Source: Cyprinodon diabolis
Taxonomy: Eukaryota; Chordata; Actinopteri; Cyprinodontiformes; Cyprinodontidae
DNA: 64,000 nucleotides
NCBI GenBank assembly: GCA_030533445.1
Contig: CM060065.1
Span: 52,901,964 to 52,965,963 of the forward strand
Direction of reading: 5' to 3'
Shown: one piece after another, positions 30,001 to 41,273 of the stretch
Numbering within the stretch: position 1 is the first letter of the stretch
How the letters are laid out: each line of letters begins with the position of its first letter
Made by a program: the position numbers and the translations under genes
The notes under the pieces: generated by a model
Databases searched by the model: none
The model's input: only the letters and a program-made list of their open reading frames with translations
What the model was told of the DNA's origin: nothing

Positions 30001-33000
30001 GTGTTTTTTATTAAAATTAAATAATTTAGCAATATTATAAAAAGTCCAGGCAGAGCTGCACATAAAATATGGTTTCAAATCTTTTCAATAATTATCGATA
30101 TCGATCAATATGCATTTTTTTTTATCGATAAGCTTTTTTTCTATATCGCCCAGCCCTAGTGGGAATGCTCTTAAGAGGTTGTGTCTTAGTTTAGCCCCAG
30201 AAGGACTGTTTGATCGTCCTACCTCCAGCGCAGACATGGAGGATGTCTTTTCTCTCCTGCTCTACGGTGCTTGTCTGTGAGGCAACACGGATCCACCGCT
30301 GCACTCCTTCCATCTCCCAAAATTAGCCTCAAGAAATGATGCAGGGCCAGCTGTAGCCTCTCCACACTCTGTCTTCTCCATTGTACTACTGCCCCCCCCC
30401 AAATCCACCAGCAGCTTCTCCCCCATATTCAGAGTGGCCATCTGCCTGGCGGAGTTATCTCATACTGACGTCCTCCTACGACCCTCCACAGTTAGCCTCT
30501 ATAAGTTGCCCAGGCCAACCATAGCCTCTCCTTGCTCTGACACCGTTACTCCAGCTGGCTTTTTCAATCTACCACTGTGGTTTCGTAGCTCTAGAGGAGG
30601 ACAGGGCTGGCCGCCTCGTCTCCGTTCCTGTCTCTCTGCCGGTGTTCTCGCACTGATGCCTAGCTGTCCCTATCTCCAGAACACTGTCTGTTAGAATCTA
30701 GTGAACCCAGGGATGCCAACCGCTTGTTTAGCTTTCAAAAGTTAAAAAAGAACGGCGTGTTGCTCAGTAGGATCCCGGTCCGCCATGTTTTCTGGGAAAT
30801 TGTCTCTGGCCCTTCCCCACCAAGTAAGCATTTAAAATATTTAGTTTGTGAGGGCTAAATTTGCCCACTACCTCTTGTTTTGTTTACTCCTCCTACAAGA
30901 GGAATTGGGACATCACTACCCTCACAGGAACATGGGTTATGGGGTAGATTGGGATTGGCCCCTTTATAGACCAAGTACAAACAACATAATAGATAGATTC
31001 AGCAGCAGTCTTCTACTGTTGCTATGTTCTTGTTTCTGTTTGTAAAGAATTGGGAACTTAGAGTTTTAGATTGGTTTATTCCGTTATCTGTTGGTCTTCA
31101 ATCCCACTGAGCTGTTTGCTTTATGACAAGGCACTGCAGGAAAATCGGGCTTCAGTTAGTAGTCAGCGTCTGGCTTTCTGGTACTTCTTTGATTCTGCCA
31201 GCAGATGGCGCCACCTCTGTTTACGTTTGGACATGGAATTCTATTTAGGCTAAAAAACAACAAGAGATTCCGATGCAATCAGCTGGTTTTCCTTAGATAG
31301 AAACTTTGAATCAATCTGACTGGATGATCTGGTGAACTGGAAAGTGACCTGAGATGACATGATGTGAATTGGAGCTATAGAAATAAGCTGAATAGAATGC
31401 TTGGTGTATATAACCTTATTCTATCGGGATCAAACGTTTTTTTACTATTTTCTGTAAGGTGTGAAAACGCGACTAAGCACCTTAAAAAGGTCAGTTTTCA
31501 GCTGTAGAAATTTATTTTTTCATTTTATCATTTCACCAACAAAGAGTTCACTGTTTTATTTCAACTTAACTCCTAATTTTAAGCTTTATTTTGATTCTCT
31601 TTAGGACTAAAAAAACTGTTGGCAGGCTGTATTTGGCTCACAGACCTTGATTTTGACACATATGTTGTATACCAATAAAAAAAAGACACTTGTGTCAGGA
31701 TATTAGTATGACAATGGAAGAAAAAAGGGCAGAGAACAATAAAGCTTTTGCTTTAGAGCAGCAAGGTTGAGGGTTCCACTCCCAGTAGGGTCTCCGTGGT
31801 ACATGGTGGGCTGTATGTGAGTGTGGCTGGTTGCCCTGCAGTGACCAGTGACCCGTCCAGGGTGTGTCCTGCCCTTTCACTCCTTTGAAGTGTCAGAGGA
31901 TGGATGAAGAGCAGAAAACATTTCCTAGATTAATCAACACTAATCGACAATTGTTCATTTTCTTTGTTTATGTTACTGTCGTTCAAATTCAGGCTGCACT
32001 TCTTCCTGGCTTTTTTCCAATCATGTTTCAATAAGTTCTTCTTTTTTTGTCTGAATGAATCTCTAAGAACGAACCAATCTTAACTTTTCTGTTTCTCTGT
32101 TCTTTCCATAATTTGCCTCCTGATAATAAACCAGTTTAACCACCATAAAACCATTTCAACCCATGAGCCGCCTGCTTTCTGATGTTGCTGTTTTCCTCTT
32201 CCTGTTCACCTGTTGTTTTTATTTAGGGACGCTGAGCCGGCTCAGGTGAGCGCGCGCCCCTGAGGCAGGTTTTTACGCACGGCTCAACAGGTTTGCGCGC
32301 GGCCTTTGGCCTCTGTTCGTGTTCTTAGCGCGTGTTTTACAGCCGCAGTAGGAGTGAAACATTAGCCTGGACTCACCCTGATGTAGCAGCAGCAGATGAG
32401 CAGCAGCGGCAGCACGAAGCCCAGCATCAGGATGGACACCTTGTAGGGGCGCCGCGACGCCCCGGAGCCGATTTCCCAGCAGAATGTTTTGTTGGGGGCG
32501 CTGGGGTGGCTGGTGATTACATAGCTCTGAGCCACCGGCACCGAGCACAGCAGCGACATGCTCCAAATGACGCACAGCCCCACCAGCGCTTTCCTGCGGC
32601 TCCGGACGCACGCGGAACTCTTGGAGCGCACCACGGCAATGTAACGGTCCACGGACATGGCCACGAGCGTCAGGATGCTGACCAGCATGCTGACCGTGGT
32701 GAAGAAGTGTCCGAACTTGCAGAGGAAGGCTCCGAATACCCACTCTGGTAAGGAGTAGATGGTTGCGTGGAGCGGGACGCAGAAGAGGAGGAAGAGCAGA
32801 TCCGCCACGCTCAGGTTGACGATGAAGATGTTGGTGGGACTGAGCGCGCGCGCACCGCCGCTGGGCTTCACTCTGCCGATCACCAGCATCACCAGGGAGT
32901 TACCGAGCACTCCGATCACGAAGATCAGCCCGAACACCACCGGCACGATCACCACCTCCGCTCCGGGCTCCCCGGAGGTCTGGTTGCTCTCCTGGACCTC

Positions 33001-33036
33001 AGACCAGCGAGAGGACTCGTTTCCCGGATGCAGCAT
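26978..33036 (-). CDS. galr1: Galanin receptor type 1, exons 1 and 2 (3' part not in window)
   Basis: Class A G-protein-coupled receptor for galanin at the plasma membrane; in vertebrates GALR1 couples mainly to Gi/o. Exon 1 is 33036-32377, 660 nt, exactly 220 codons, ending in phase 0 at AGG|GTGAGT. Exon 2 is 27043-26978. Exon 1 shows N-glycosylation sites at N6, N18 and N182; TM1 about 30-52 (GNSLVM); TM2 about 68-90 (NLSVADLLFLLFC); TM3 with C106; DRY at 130-132; TM4 about 150-170; PNKTFCWE in loop 2 with C186, the partner of C106; TM5 about 199-219 (LPLLLICCCY). The match to known GALR1 is strong, including the exon boundaries. TM6-TM7 should be on a third exon, which is absent from the open frames between 1 and 26977. 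Intron 1 (5.3 kb) holds a hAT element and SINE/LINE pieces. Confidence 0.93.
27044..27746. other. galr1 intron 1, 3' part
   Basis: No repeat or exon recognised. A purine/pyrimidine-balanced sequence with no open frame of note. Confidence 0.5.
27747..28222. mobile_element. hAT-like element remnant
   Basis: Starts CAGAGGTCACAGATTAGCGG with ACCGCGGTCCGG shortly after, the typical CAGAGGTC...GCGG..CC layout of hAT (Charlie-like) ends in vertebrates. The other end is not clearly defined. Open frames on the minus strand lack recognisable domains. Confidence 0.45.
28225..28400 (-). repeat. L2-type LINE 3' tail
   Basis: Starts TTCAATTCTATTCACTTTAT, then CATCATGTCATCTCAGGTCA and AAAACCAGCTGATTGCATCG. 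Same minus-strand tail as at 17614 and 46735. Confidence 0.85.
28527..28706 (-). repeat. Dispersed repeat, inverted partner at 33590-33780
   Basis: AAGAAGGACATTCAGGTCCA...TCAGGCTGACCCATAAACCA is the reverse complement of 33590-33780 with few differences. The two copies bracket galr1 exon 1. Family unknown. Confidence 0.8.
28850..28950 (-). repeat. tRNA-derived SINE head
   Basis: On the minus strand GCGGTCTAGCTGTTAGGGCA (A-box-like) is followed about 30 bp later by GGTTCTGAGTTCGATCCCC (B-box-like), the internal Pol III promoter layout of a tRNA-derived SINE. The cloverleaf is degraded, so it is not a functional tRNA gene. Confidence 0.7.
29197..29204. repeat. 8-bp target duplication GTGGGAAT (left)
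   Basis: GTGGGAAT at 29197-29204 is repeated perfectly at 30159-30166 after the element. Confidence 0.9.
29205..30158 (+). mobile_element. hAT transposon, internally deleted, with BED-finger remnant
   Basis: A 954-bp element with inverted ends TAGGGCTGGGCGATAATTC / ATATCGCCCAGCCCTA and a perfect 8-bp target duplication, both diagnostic of hAT. The plus-strand interior at about 29500-29650 reads a BED-type zinc-finger remnant (SVWQYFGHGKSDKK, VICKMCQEPVK, then NTTNHL) normally at the N-terminus of hAT transposases. The catalytic domain is missing. Confidence 0.9.
30167..31267. other. galr1 intron 1, unassigned
   Basis: C-rich stretch near 30390-30410 and several short open frames with no recognisable domain. 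No repeat family recognised. Confidence 0.4.
31198..31210 (+). promoter_or_regulatory. CTCF-core-like motif in galr1 intron 1
   Basis: CCAGCAGATGGCG matches CCASYAGRKGGCR at 13/13 and is outside any LTR that I can define. It could be a bound site between galr1 exons, or chance. Confidence 0.4.
31268..31400 (+). repeat. L2-type LINE 3' tail (plus strand)
   Basis: GCAATCAGCTGGTTTTCCTT...ACCTGAGATGACATGATGTG...AATAAGCTGAATAGAATG, the same tail family as at 28225 but in the opposite direction. Confidence 0.8.
31735..31905 (+). repeat. SINE-like repeat
   Basis: A B-box-like GGGTTCCACTCCCAGT and a core GACCCGTCCAGGGTGTGTCC, which is common in fish tRNA-derived SINEs. The head is decayed. Confidence 0.6.
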
Positions 33037-33569
33037 GCTGGAGCTCCGCAGGGCCAGCTGGGTGGGGGGGTCAGAGCAGGGGGGGGACCAGGTCCATGAT
33101 CAGGATCCAACACGTCCGGCTGCAAAGTCCAACCTCTGAGAACTGCTGGAAAGCTGGTCTGGTCACCCGATCGGAGCAGATCTGCTTCCAGTCTGAGGCT
33201 TTCAGAGTAAAAGGTTCTGATTCTGCGGAACTAACTCACTGTTGGCTCTTTTGGTTCCGTGGAATCACTGAAGGGATCCACCTTTATACGGTGGAAACTC
33301 TAAAACACGTCATTATAGAACAACATTACCTGAAGAGAACTTTAAAGGCCAGAATATAACTTACCGGATCACTCTGCAGGGATTTAAACTCTTTTCACTC
33401 AGTTTGAGGCGAACCAGCGGCCCACAGCATGATGGAGCCGCAGACATGGAGAAGGTTCCTGTGGTTCTGCCCCGTTCTCCTGCGCTCTGAGGAAGCTTTT
33501 ATTTTGTTAGTCGTAGTTCTTACTTCCGGTTCATCAGTTCATCTTCCACTCTTTGCTTCTAATAAAGTG
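33037..33569 (-). promoter_or_regulatory. galr1 5' region with TATA box
   Basis: The minus strand has TATAAAGG at 33288-33281, about 245 bp before the ATG at 33036, and G-rich sequence nearer the ATG. Assigning this as the promoter is an inference; no other exon was seen upstream. Confidence 0.45.
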
Positions 33570-33589
33570 ATAATTGATCAGAGTTCAGA

Positions 33590-33780
33590 GGATGAATGAG
33601 GCCCAAACAGACGCTGGTTTATGGGTCAGCCTGAGGGAAACTCAGGGTCAGGAAAACCTCAGCATCTTTACACATTTTATTTTATTTTTAGTCCTTATGG
33701 AGATTCTTTCCTGGTTCTTAGAGCTCAGACATAATTCTAGGTTGATGAAACAAACTGGACCTGAATGTCCTTCTTTATAG
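33590..33780 (+). repeat. Dispersed repeat, inverted partner of 28527-28706
   Basis: TGGTTTATGGGTCAGCCTGA...GGACCTGAATGTCCTTCTTT, in inverted orientation to the copy in intron 1. Confidence 0.8.
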
Positions 33781-35035
33781 AATAGAAAATCTCTTTATTG
33801 TCCCTCAAAGAGGATTGAAAATGGTCACACAAATGTGGACCTTAGAAAAATTTCTAACAATAAAATAATAGTGAAGAGTTAAAAGATAAAACAATAAAAT
33901 CCTGTAAAGTGTTTTAACAATATAAACTGGAGAATAAATAACCAATATGCAGCTATGGACATTTTTACAGTAAATTGAAAATAGCAGCAACATCAGAGAT
34001 GTGCAGAATGACAGCAGCAGGTTATTTAACTGACTAAGGTAGAAATCAGTACATTTGATTTGATTGGTTCCTGCTCCCGGTGGGTGGAACCTTTATTCCA
34101 CTCTGGATTCTCACCAGTCTTTGTTCACTTTATAATACAAAAAAAAAATATTCAAAAGAAGCAGTTTTGAAAAGTTCAGTATTCATTCTCTTCCTGCTTT
34201 GTGTGTGAACTGTCACGGTTGCTAACGGCCGCCGAAGGGTAGACATGTTTGAATTCACAGCCAAAACTCTTCTCTCCTTATTTTCAAGGACTTCTAAGGA
34301 TCCAGACCAGGTAGGCCGCATCCTTGGAGGATGCAGCCCAGGAATTCGAACTGAGCCGATATTCAATCCAGGTTGGAGTCACAGCCAAACGGGAACAGAC
34401 CAGATGAAGCTACTGGGGCATGAAAAAGCTGAGAGAGCATACAGTTATGAGTGGAACTTGAAAAATATTCCAGCATGAGAGAATAGAAATAGAATCAAGT
34501 AGAAAGAGGAAAAGACGCCACCATGTGATCCTTCAGCCCAAACATCTAGCAGCACAGATAGAGAAATTAGCTCAGGATAACCAAACTGTTTTGGATGAGG
34601 TATTAGAAAGTTGGAGCCACAGTTTCGCCAAGACAGAACCAATGAGACGAGGAATCATTTTCTGTGGTTTTTGACATTATTCTAATTCCTTATCCACGTT
34701 ACAGAACTAAATTAACTCTCAGTAAATTTAATTTCGAATGCGTAGTAATACTAAAAATGGATGTTTTAAATTTACAGTAGCTTTAAAATGTTTGGCGATC
34801 TACGGAGAGGTGGGCAGGCCCCAGTGGTACCGGTTCTTTGTCGGTTTGTTAACTAATTCATCCTTAAAGGGAAATTTTGATTTCAAATTTTAATGCCAGT
34901 GTGTCCACATGTATCAAAGAGATTGTTTTGTTGGTTTGATTTAATAAAGTTATGGATTTTCATTTTAGAATACATTAACGAAAGAACGGAAATGAAGTTG
35001 TGATACAGTTGGGAAATACTTTACTCCTAAATTAG
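33781..35035. repeat. Repeat debris upstream of galr1
   Basis: 33780-33840 has a LINE tail motif (CTCTTTATTGTCCCTCAAAG). 34370-34590 is minus-strand 3'UTR of the L2-type LINE (ACAGCCAAACGGGAACAGAC; TTAGCTCAGGATAACC). No genes. Confidence 0.5.
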
Positions 35036-36010
35036 GCAAGGCAAGGCAAGGCAAGGCAAATTTATTTGTATAGCACAATTCAGTACAAAGACAATGCAAA
35101 GTGCTTTACATGATTAAAATACAGGAAGATAAAACAGAATCAAAGCAAGTAGGAAAAAATAATAAATAAATAAAATTAAACTAAACAAAAAAGAATATTA
35201 AAAACAGCTGGATTAAAGAAAATATGTTTTAGTTGAACTGTTTAACTAGAACAGTGGAAGGCAATCCTAAACAAATGTGTTTTTAGTCTTGATTTAAAGG
35301 AACTCAGGCTTTCCGCACTTTTCCAGTTTTCTGGAAGTTTGTTCCAGATAAGTGGAGCATAGGAGCTAAATGCTGCTTCTCCATGTTTAGTTCTGGTTCT
35401 AGGTCTGCAGAGCAGGCTGGAGCCAGAAGACCTGAGTGGTCTGGAGGGTTGATACACTGATAGCAAGTCTGTGATGTATTTAGGTGCTAAGCCATTCAGA
35501 GATTTATAGACTAACAGAAGGATTTTAAAGTCTATTCTCTGAGATACAGGGAGCCAGTGGAAGGACTTTAGACCCGGGGTGATGTGCTCTACTTTCTTAG
35601 TCTTAGTGAGGACACGGGCAGCAGCGTTCTGGATCAGCTGCAGCTGTCTGATCCACTTTTTAGGCAGACCTGTGAAAACACCGTTGCAGTAATCAATTCG
35701 ACTAAAAATAAACGCATGGATTAGTTTTTCCAGATCATGCTGAGACATTAGTCCTTTAATCCTGGAAATGTTCTTCAGGGGATAGAAAGCCCACCTTGTA
35801 ATTGTCTTTAAATGCTTTTGGAGGTTCAAGTCTGAATCCAGCACTACACCTAGATTTGGGGCCTGATCAGTGGTTACTAGCTGAAGCGACTGAAGCTGTG
35901 TGCTAACTTTAGATCTCTCCTCTATTGGTCCAAAGATTATTACTTCAGTTTTGTTTTTATTCAGTTGAAGAAAAGGATAGCGCATCCAGGCATTGATTTC
36001 TTCTAAGCAT
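35036..36010 (-). pseudogene. 5'-truncated LINE, ORF2 C-terminus, TTGCC-repeat tail
   Basis: The minus-strand frame 35985-35242 (247 aa, open) encodes the C-terminal part of a LINE ORF2: [61 protein letters not shown]. The 3' end is a run of TTGCC units (35037-35057) after TAGCACAATT. The protein is clearly different from the L2-type copies at 10.9 and 18.5 kb, so this is a second family of the same clade. Lacks endonuclease and most of the reverse transcriptase. Confidence 0.85.
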
Positions 36011-38717
36011 TACATTAGAGTCTCAGCCTGCCGACAAGAACAATCACTGCCATACGGCCTGAGACCAAATTACTCTTTATTTTAATGCTGAGATGTGTAA
36101 AAAGAAAAAATCAGGATGGATGCTTGGAGTCAGACTTTAGACTTAAAAGTCCATCTGAGAACATTTCTCCACAGGAAGATGTGATTGGCGCCTCATGTTG
36201 GTTTCCAGCAGGAAAGGCCCACGGAGCCAGCTGTGTCCATCAGGCTGGCAGGGAGAACCTGTGTGGGCTTTCCTTCCACAGCGAACAGGAAGTTAACATG
36301 ATTAACTCAGATGTGCTCAAGATGACAGAAGGTGATCGGAGGCTGTGTTTACAGATGGTGGAGTTCATTTCCTGTCTAATGCTTTATGATATCAGAGGAA
36401 GTTGATATGACCGCCTGCGTTGATGTGCTTCATCAGTTGGGACAGAGATTGCTGAAGAATCCCAGCAGCAATGATTGTTTTATTTGGCACAAATATAGAA
36501 ACAGCGTCGTCTTCTAGATGAAAACCTTTCCAACTTCATCCTTCCATCTATCAAGCAGCTGGTCGACATTCATCAGCCCACTCCTGATGGTCCAGATCAC
36601 TTCAATTTATTCTGAGGGGAAAAGGAGGTGAGGAAGAGGAGGTGCAAAGTGGAGGAGGAGAGGAGGAGGTTGTTAAAGTTGGATGATGGAGAAGTTTTGT
36701 TTAAAATCCCTGCAGAGATCCAAATATTTAGTTTATATCTGCAGGATTTTAGGATGAACAGATTGTCAGATCAGTTTCTTCATAAGTGACTCTCAGAGCC
36801 AAGACTCCTATAATTAGACTGATCTAAGCTGAACATTAGAGGAAAATAAAGGCTGAACATGATGAGAATGATCAAATGATCAATTATCGGCTTTTTGTTG
36901 GGATATTGCTGAAACTGTATGGGTGTATATTTCCTCATAATAAATTAAAAGAGTTATGCAACAATCATGATGTAGATGTGAAAGAACCAAACCTTCTAAA
37001 AATAACATTGCTAAATTGAGAAAGGCTTGAAAGAATCTCTCACGTCCTGCAGGACTAAATGCAGGTGGAGTTGTTTTTAACAGGCTGTGTCAGCGTAGCA
37101 GGGCGCGGCTGCTGATCATAAAGTTAAGACGTTTAAACTTAGCAAGGTCTCTAGGACTGCAGTCACACAGCATGGAGCAAATTATCCCTCCTGATATTTA
37201 TCACAAGTCTCAACGGCCCGATTCTGACCTTTTCGCCTCCAAAAATAAATACGGTTTGAGCAACTTCTGCAAGAGTTTCTAAATTAGATCAATTTTTCTA
37301 GAGTGGGTTGGTGCCATTATTGTTGTAAGTAAAAAACATGTTTGTTAATTTCAATAATTTAAAAAAAATGCAACCCAGAAATAAACCTTTTAAAGATTTA
37401 ATAAATTAAAATAAGTGAAAGTAACTTTATTTTCATTTTTAAAAATATTTTTTTGTTTAAATTCCAATTTTATTTGTTAAAGAGAATTTTTATATTTGTT
37501 AATTTATGTTTTTTTTCAGAAAGGGTTTCTACAAATGGATTCCTTTCAGATTGAATTTTAGAGATCACATTCCCAGTTCGCACTGTTGGCCAATAAAAAT
37601 GTTGCTAACTTCCATGCATGCAAACAGAAATGCTTCTTTAACCTTCATCCAGAGGAAAGCCTAACCTACAAGTAAAGATATTTGATCTTTAAAAGGCATT
37701 TTGTAAAGAATGCAATTCATAAAGTCATAGTCCAAAAAAAACGTTATTTAACAATCTACTGGAGTTTGTTTCCGAGTTTGAAGACGTTTCGCTTCCCATC
37801 CAGGAAGCTTGGGGCATTGCAGGCTAACAAAGAACCAAACGACCCCCATTCCAACGGGGTGGACCCGTCTCAATTTTTATGATTTCAAAATATAAACAAC
37901 GCTTTGTTTGGCTACTAGCTAAACGCTATTTTTGACATTTTAAATTAAAAAAAAACTTCTTTAAACTTGAAAACAAAGTCCAGTGGATTGATTTTAACTT
38001 TTTCTTTTGGAACAATTCATAAAGCTTATTCTGAGGAAAAAAGTTGAATATCTGAAAGAAAAAAAAAAAAAACAATTTAAACATTTCTTTTTCAAACAAA
38101 ATTTAAAATATAAGGTTTGTGATAAACATAAAGAGAAAATAGACCAAATAGGAAAAGCAAATTTAAACATTTATTTTTGTTGAAAAAACGAAATCTAAGA
38201 AAACAGCAAAATTATTCAAAGAACTTTATTTTGCTTAAAAAGTTTTTCAGGGTTTCATTTCTGAAGTGATTTTTTACAGTTCTCAAAATATTTTTTGTTT
38301 CAGATTTCCATTCACAAAACAACAATAACGCAACAATAATGGAACAAAATTCCAATATTTGTCGAAGCATCTTAATGCTGATGGATTTGATGCGACCTTT
38401 GCCTTCCTGCCCAGCCTCCCCCTCAGCGTCTCTGCAGCAGCTGCAGTCACTGCTGCATTCATGCTGATGCACTTTTCTCTCACCTCTCTTCTTGTTTATA
38501 TGATGAGGTCATTATATCGTCTGCTCCTGTCGCAGAAAGCACGATAGTGATGCAGAGATGAAGGCATCCGTTATTACTTCCATAAACAGAGGAATGCTTA
38601 CGTTCTCTGATGGTGGTCATATATATATATATATAATGTGAACAACCATTTAAAAACAATAAAGTAAAACAGATTTCAGCAAAGTCACAACCTGCTGTGT
38701 GAACGAAGCATAAATCA
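36011..38717. other. Non-coding stretch
   Basis: A purine-rich run (GGAGGTGAGGAAGAGGAGG) at 36626-36670, AT-rich homopolymer sequence 37300-38350, a fragment shared with 10550-10690 near 37770-37870, and an AT dinucleotide run near 38620. No credible gene. Confidence 0.4.
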
Positions 38718-39100
38718 GGAGTCTTCAACGTTTTCCAGGCCAAGGACCCCAAACTGATGGCGAGATGGAGCAGGAACCCCCGGATTATATATATTGTATG
38801 AAATAGTTTTCTATCAAACTGGTCCTATAGTCACTCTATTACAGATGGAGTAATGTGACTAAAGTATTTCTGATTCCTGGTCGATGGGTCAGGTGTTGTG
38901 AATGAAACGGTGCCCAGCTTGAAAGAGCTCTGAATGTGAGCATTGATGACTGAAAGACATCTTCTGCCTCCATTTATCTGTTTACTACAGTCTGTTGGAT
39001 TCATGTTATTGTGGATTTAAAGACATTTCAATTAGTGGAAAAACTGCAGGGGGCAAAAAAAAAAAAAAGTAATCAACCAAAACTTTCGGGACCCCTTTAA
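38718..39100 (+). mobile_element. hAT-like MITE, truncated copy
   Basis: CAGGAGTCTTCAACGTTTTC...GGCCAAGGACCCC through AATCAACCAAAACTTT. Same family as 57432-57902 but missing the right inverted end, with the homology fading after about 39090. Confidence 0.75.
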
Positions 39101-40579
39101 GGCCTATTCTAAAAAAAATAACTTACAGGTTCCTTGGCCCCTCTGTTATTGTTTGTGTCTTTACTCCCATTTTCCTTCATCTTAATTTCATGTTTAATTC
39201 ACTTTTCATGTCTTCCAGATTAAACCACTTATTTGGATATCTTCTTTCCAGATATTGTGGAAGTGTTCCTCATTTCATGGGAGGGTTACAGTCACATCAG
39301 ATCATTCCTGGGGGCTTTGCCACCATATTCTCAGACTCCGACTGTGAAATATTGACCCTTTGTTCAGTAGTGTTTGGTTAGATGGGGGCTTAGTGTTAGT
39401 TCTGTGTTGATTCTATGGCCTGTCTCTGTAAAGCGCCTTGAAATGCATTTCTTTGGAATTGGTGCTACATAAAGAAACTGAACTTCACAGTTTGTAGTTT
39501 ATGAGAACATTTCCAAAGTTCCTGCCACAGCCTGTCTTTCATGCTAATGCAGAGAAGGTATTCCGGAAGAGTTTGGTGTGATGATGTGTTGCTCTTCCAG
39601 CCTTATTTTGGTCCTTTCCTTTGTACGTCTGCCAGGGGAGGTGTCTCCAGGGTGGGGTTGAGGGCGTGGTCATATCCACTGAGCTGTGTGCAGTTTCTCT
39701 TCTCTGCAAGGTGTGATCAGAAGTTGTTTTCCACCAGCTTCTTATTAGCGGAGCTCAGACTAGATGAAGTTGTCAGACTGTTGGCGCTTCCAGGGTGGTA
39801 AACCCGACAAAGTCACAAATTACGCTCCTTGTTTTCTCTTTGGTTCAGCCCTTATCTGTCGTCTCTTGGATATTTTTGGGACTTGTTGTCTCCGGGGACT
39901 GAGCCTACTTCCTTTCCCTGCAGAGATTCCTCCATATGAACCCAGCCATAGTGTTGCTAAGCTACTGTTAGAAGTCAGAATTCTCCAGATAGAAACCTTC
40001 TACTACTCACTTATTTCTGTCATGGTTTCGGTTGTGTTTAGGTTTTTATCTTTGAGTTTTCATTGGTTATATTTCCATTTTGTGTTATTGTAGTTATTTT
40101 TGATTGCATTTGAGTTCTTAGGTATTTCTTGTTTGCCTTTTTGTGCCAGTCTCCTTCTTCTAGCTCCCTTCTAGACTCCTCTGTCCACACCTGCTCCCAA
40201 TCTGCTGATTAGCCTGGTCTTTGTTTCTCTCTCCCTTATATGCACCTCCTGCTCAGTCACTGTTTGCTGGTTTGTCCTTATTTTTTTGCCCTCTTGTTGC
40301 GAGTGGATTTATATTTTATGGATTTTTGCTTCTGTACCCTTTTGTTCTTAAATCTGCAAGAAACCACTTTAGCTTCTGTCGCTGCATTTAGGGTCCTCTT
40401 CAAAATTCCTCCCAACCTGAACATTTCTCTTTTTTGTCTGCAATGATAATTGCCCTGACCTCCTATGGAGCTCCAGTAACTGTTGTAAAATAAAGTCTTT
40501 AAAACTGTAACTCTGTCTCTGTGGTTGCTGCCTACATTGAGAGGATATAGTATTAGACCGACTGTTCATGGAAAAAGGG
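39101..40579. repeat. LINE tail and possible LTR fragment
   Basis: 39370-39480 is a LINE 3' tail (GTAAAGCGCCTTGAAATGCA, then ATTGGTGCTACATAAAG). 40018-40560 begins TGTCATGGTTTCGG and contains CCCTTATATG (about 40235) and AAATAAAGTC (about 40490), compatible with an LTR or another promoter/poly(A)-bearing repeat. I could not define its ends. No gene. Confidence 0.4.
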
Positions 40580-40970
40580 CGTCATCATAGTCATGCACAA
40601 GCAAATAAATTTTACACAAACTTTATTACATAAAGATAAAGGGTGGATAAATGTGTTCATCTATGGAAAAATTGAAGATACAAATGTGTCACTGATAAAT
40701 GTGTGTGCAGCAAACACAGATGAGCCTGAATCCATTAAGTCATTGTTTAATGTAATACCAAAGCACAGTTCCGGGATATTGCTGTTGGGTGGGGAGTTTA
40801 ATTGTATTCTGCTAGAAATCATGGACCTGTTCCCTGCCCCCAAATCCCCGCTATATAGAATGAATAAGATCCTCAAATCAGACTATAGGGGTGGATATTG
40901 TGGACATATGGAGAAGCTGTCCATATGTATTCCACTCTAATGTAAACTATTTCTTTGTCTAACAATCCAA
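40580..40970 (+). pseudogene. L1-type LINE endonuclease fragment
   Basis: The plus-strand frame 40593-40940 reads INVFIYGKIEDTNVSLINVC, AANTDEPES and LLLGGEFNCIL, matching the L1-clade endonuclease (VNVYAPN..., GGDFNC...). It continues out of frame. Distinct from the L2-type copies. Confidence 0.75.
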
Positions 40971-41273
40971 TCCACAAAGAACAGTAGAACATATCTAGAC
41001 ACTAATATATCCACAGAAACACACCTGATAATATGAGATTGTGGTAAAATATTTAGTCTGGCTGATTTCAAACCCTGAAAGTAGTGAAGCAGCCCTTTTT
41101 TATTTGATACTTTTCAAAATCAGATATAGGATTAAACGTTAATGGTATTAACTGCCTGGGTAGGAAAAAATCAGATATGTTCTTCTGGACCAAGGTGCAG
41201 ACAATTTTCCTCTAATTGTGAAAAAAAAAGAATTTGTAAACTAACTTGGCTCAAATGTAGGGATTAAAGGTAA

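Noticed and set aside
32366..32376. VSPG residues at the end of the galr1 exon 1 frame
   Set aside because: Read-through of the GTGAGT donor into intron 1; the exon ends at 32377.
32332..33139. Plus-strand open frames over galr1 exon 1 (110-139 aa)
   Set aside because: Shadows of a GC-rich coding exon; the minus strand carries the receptor with splice sites in phase.
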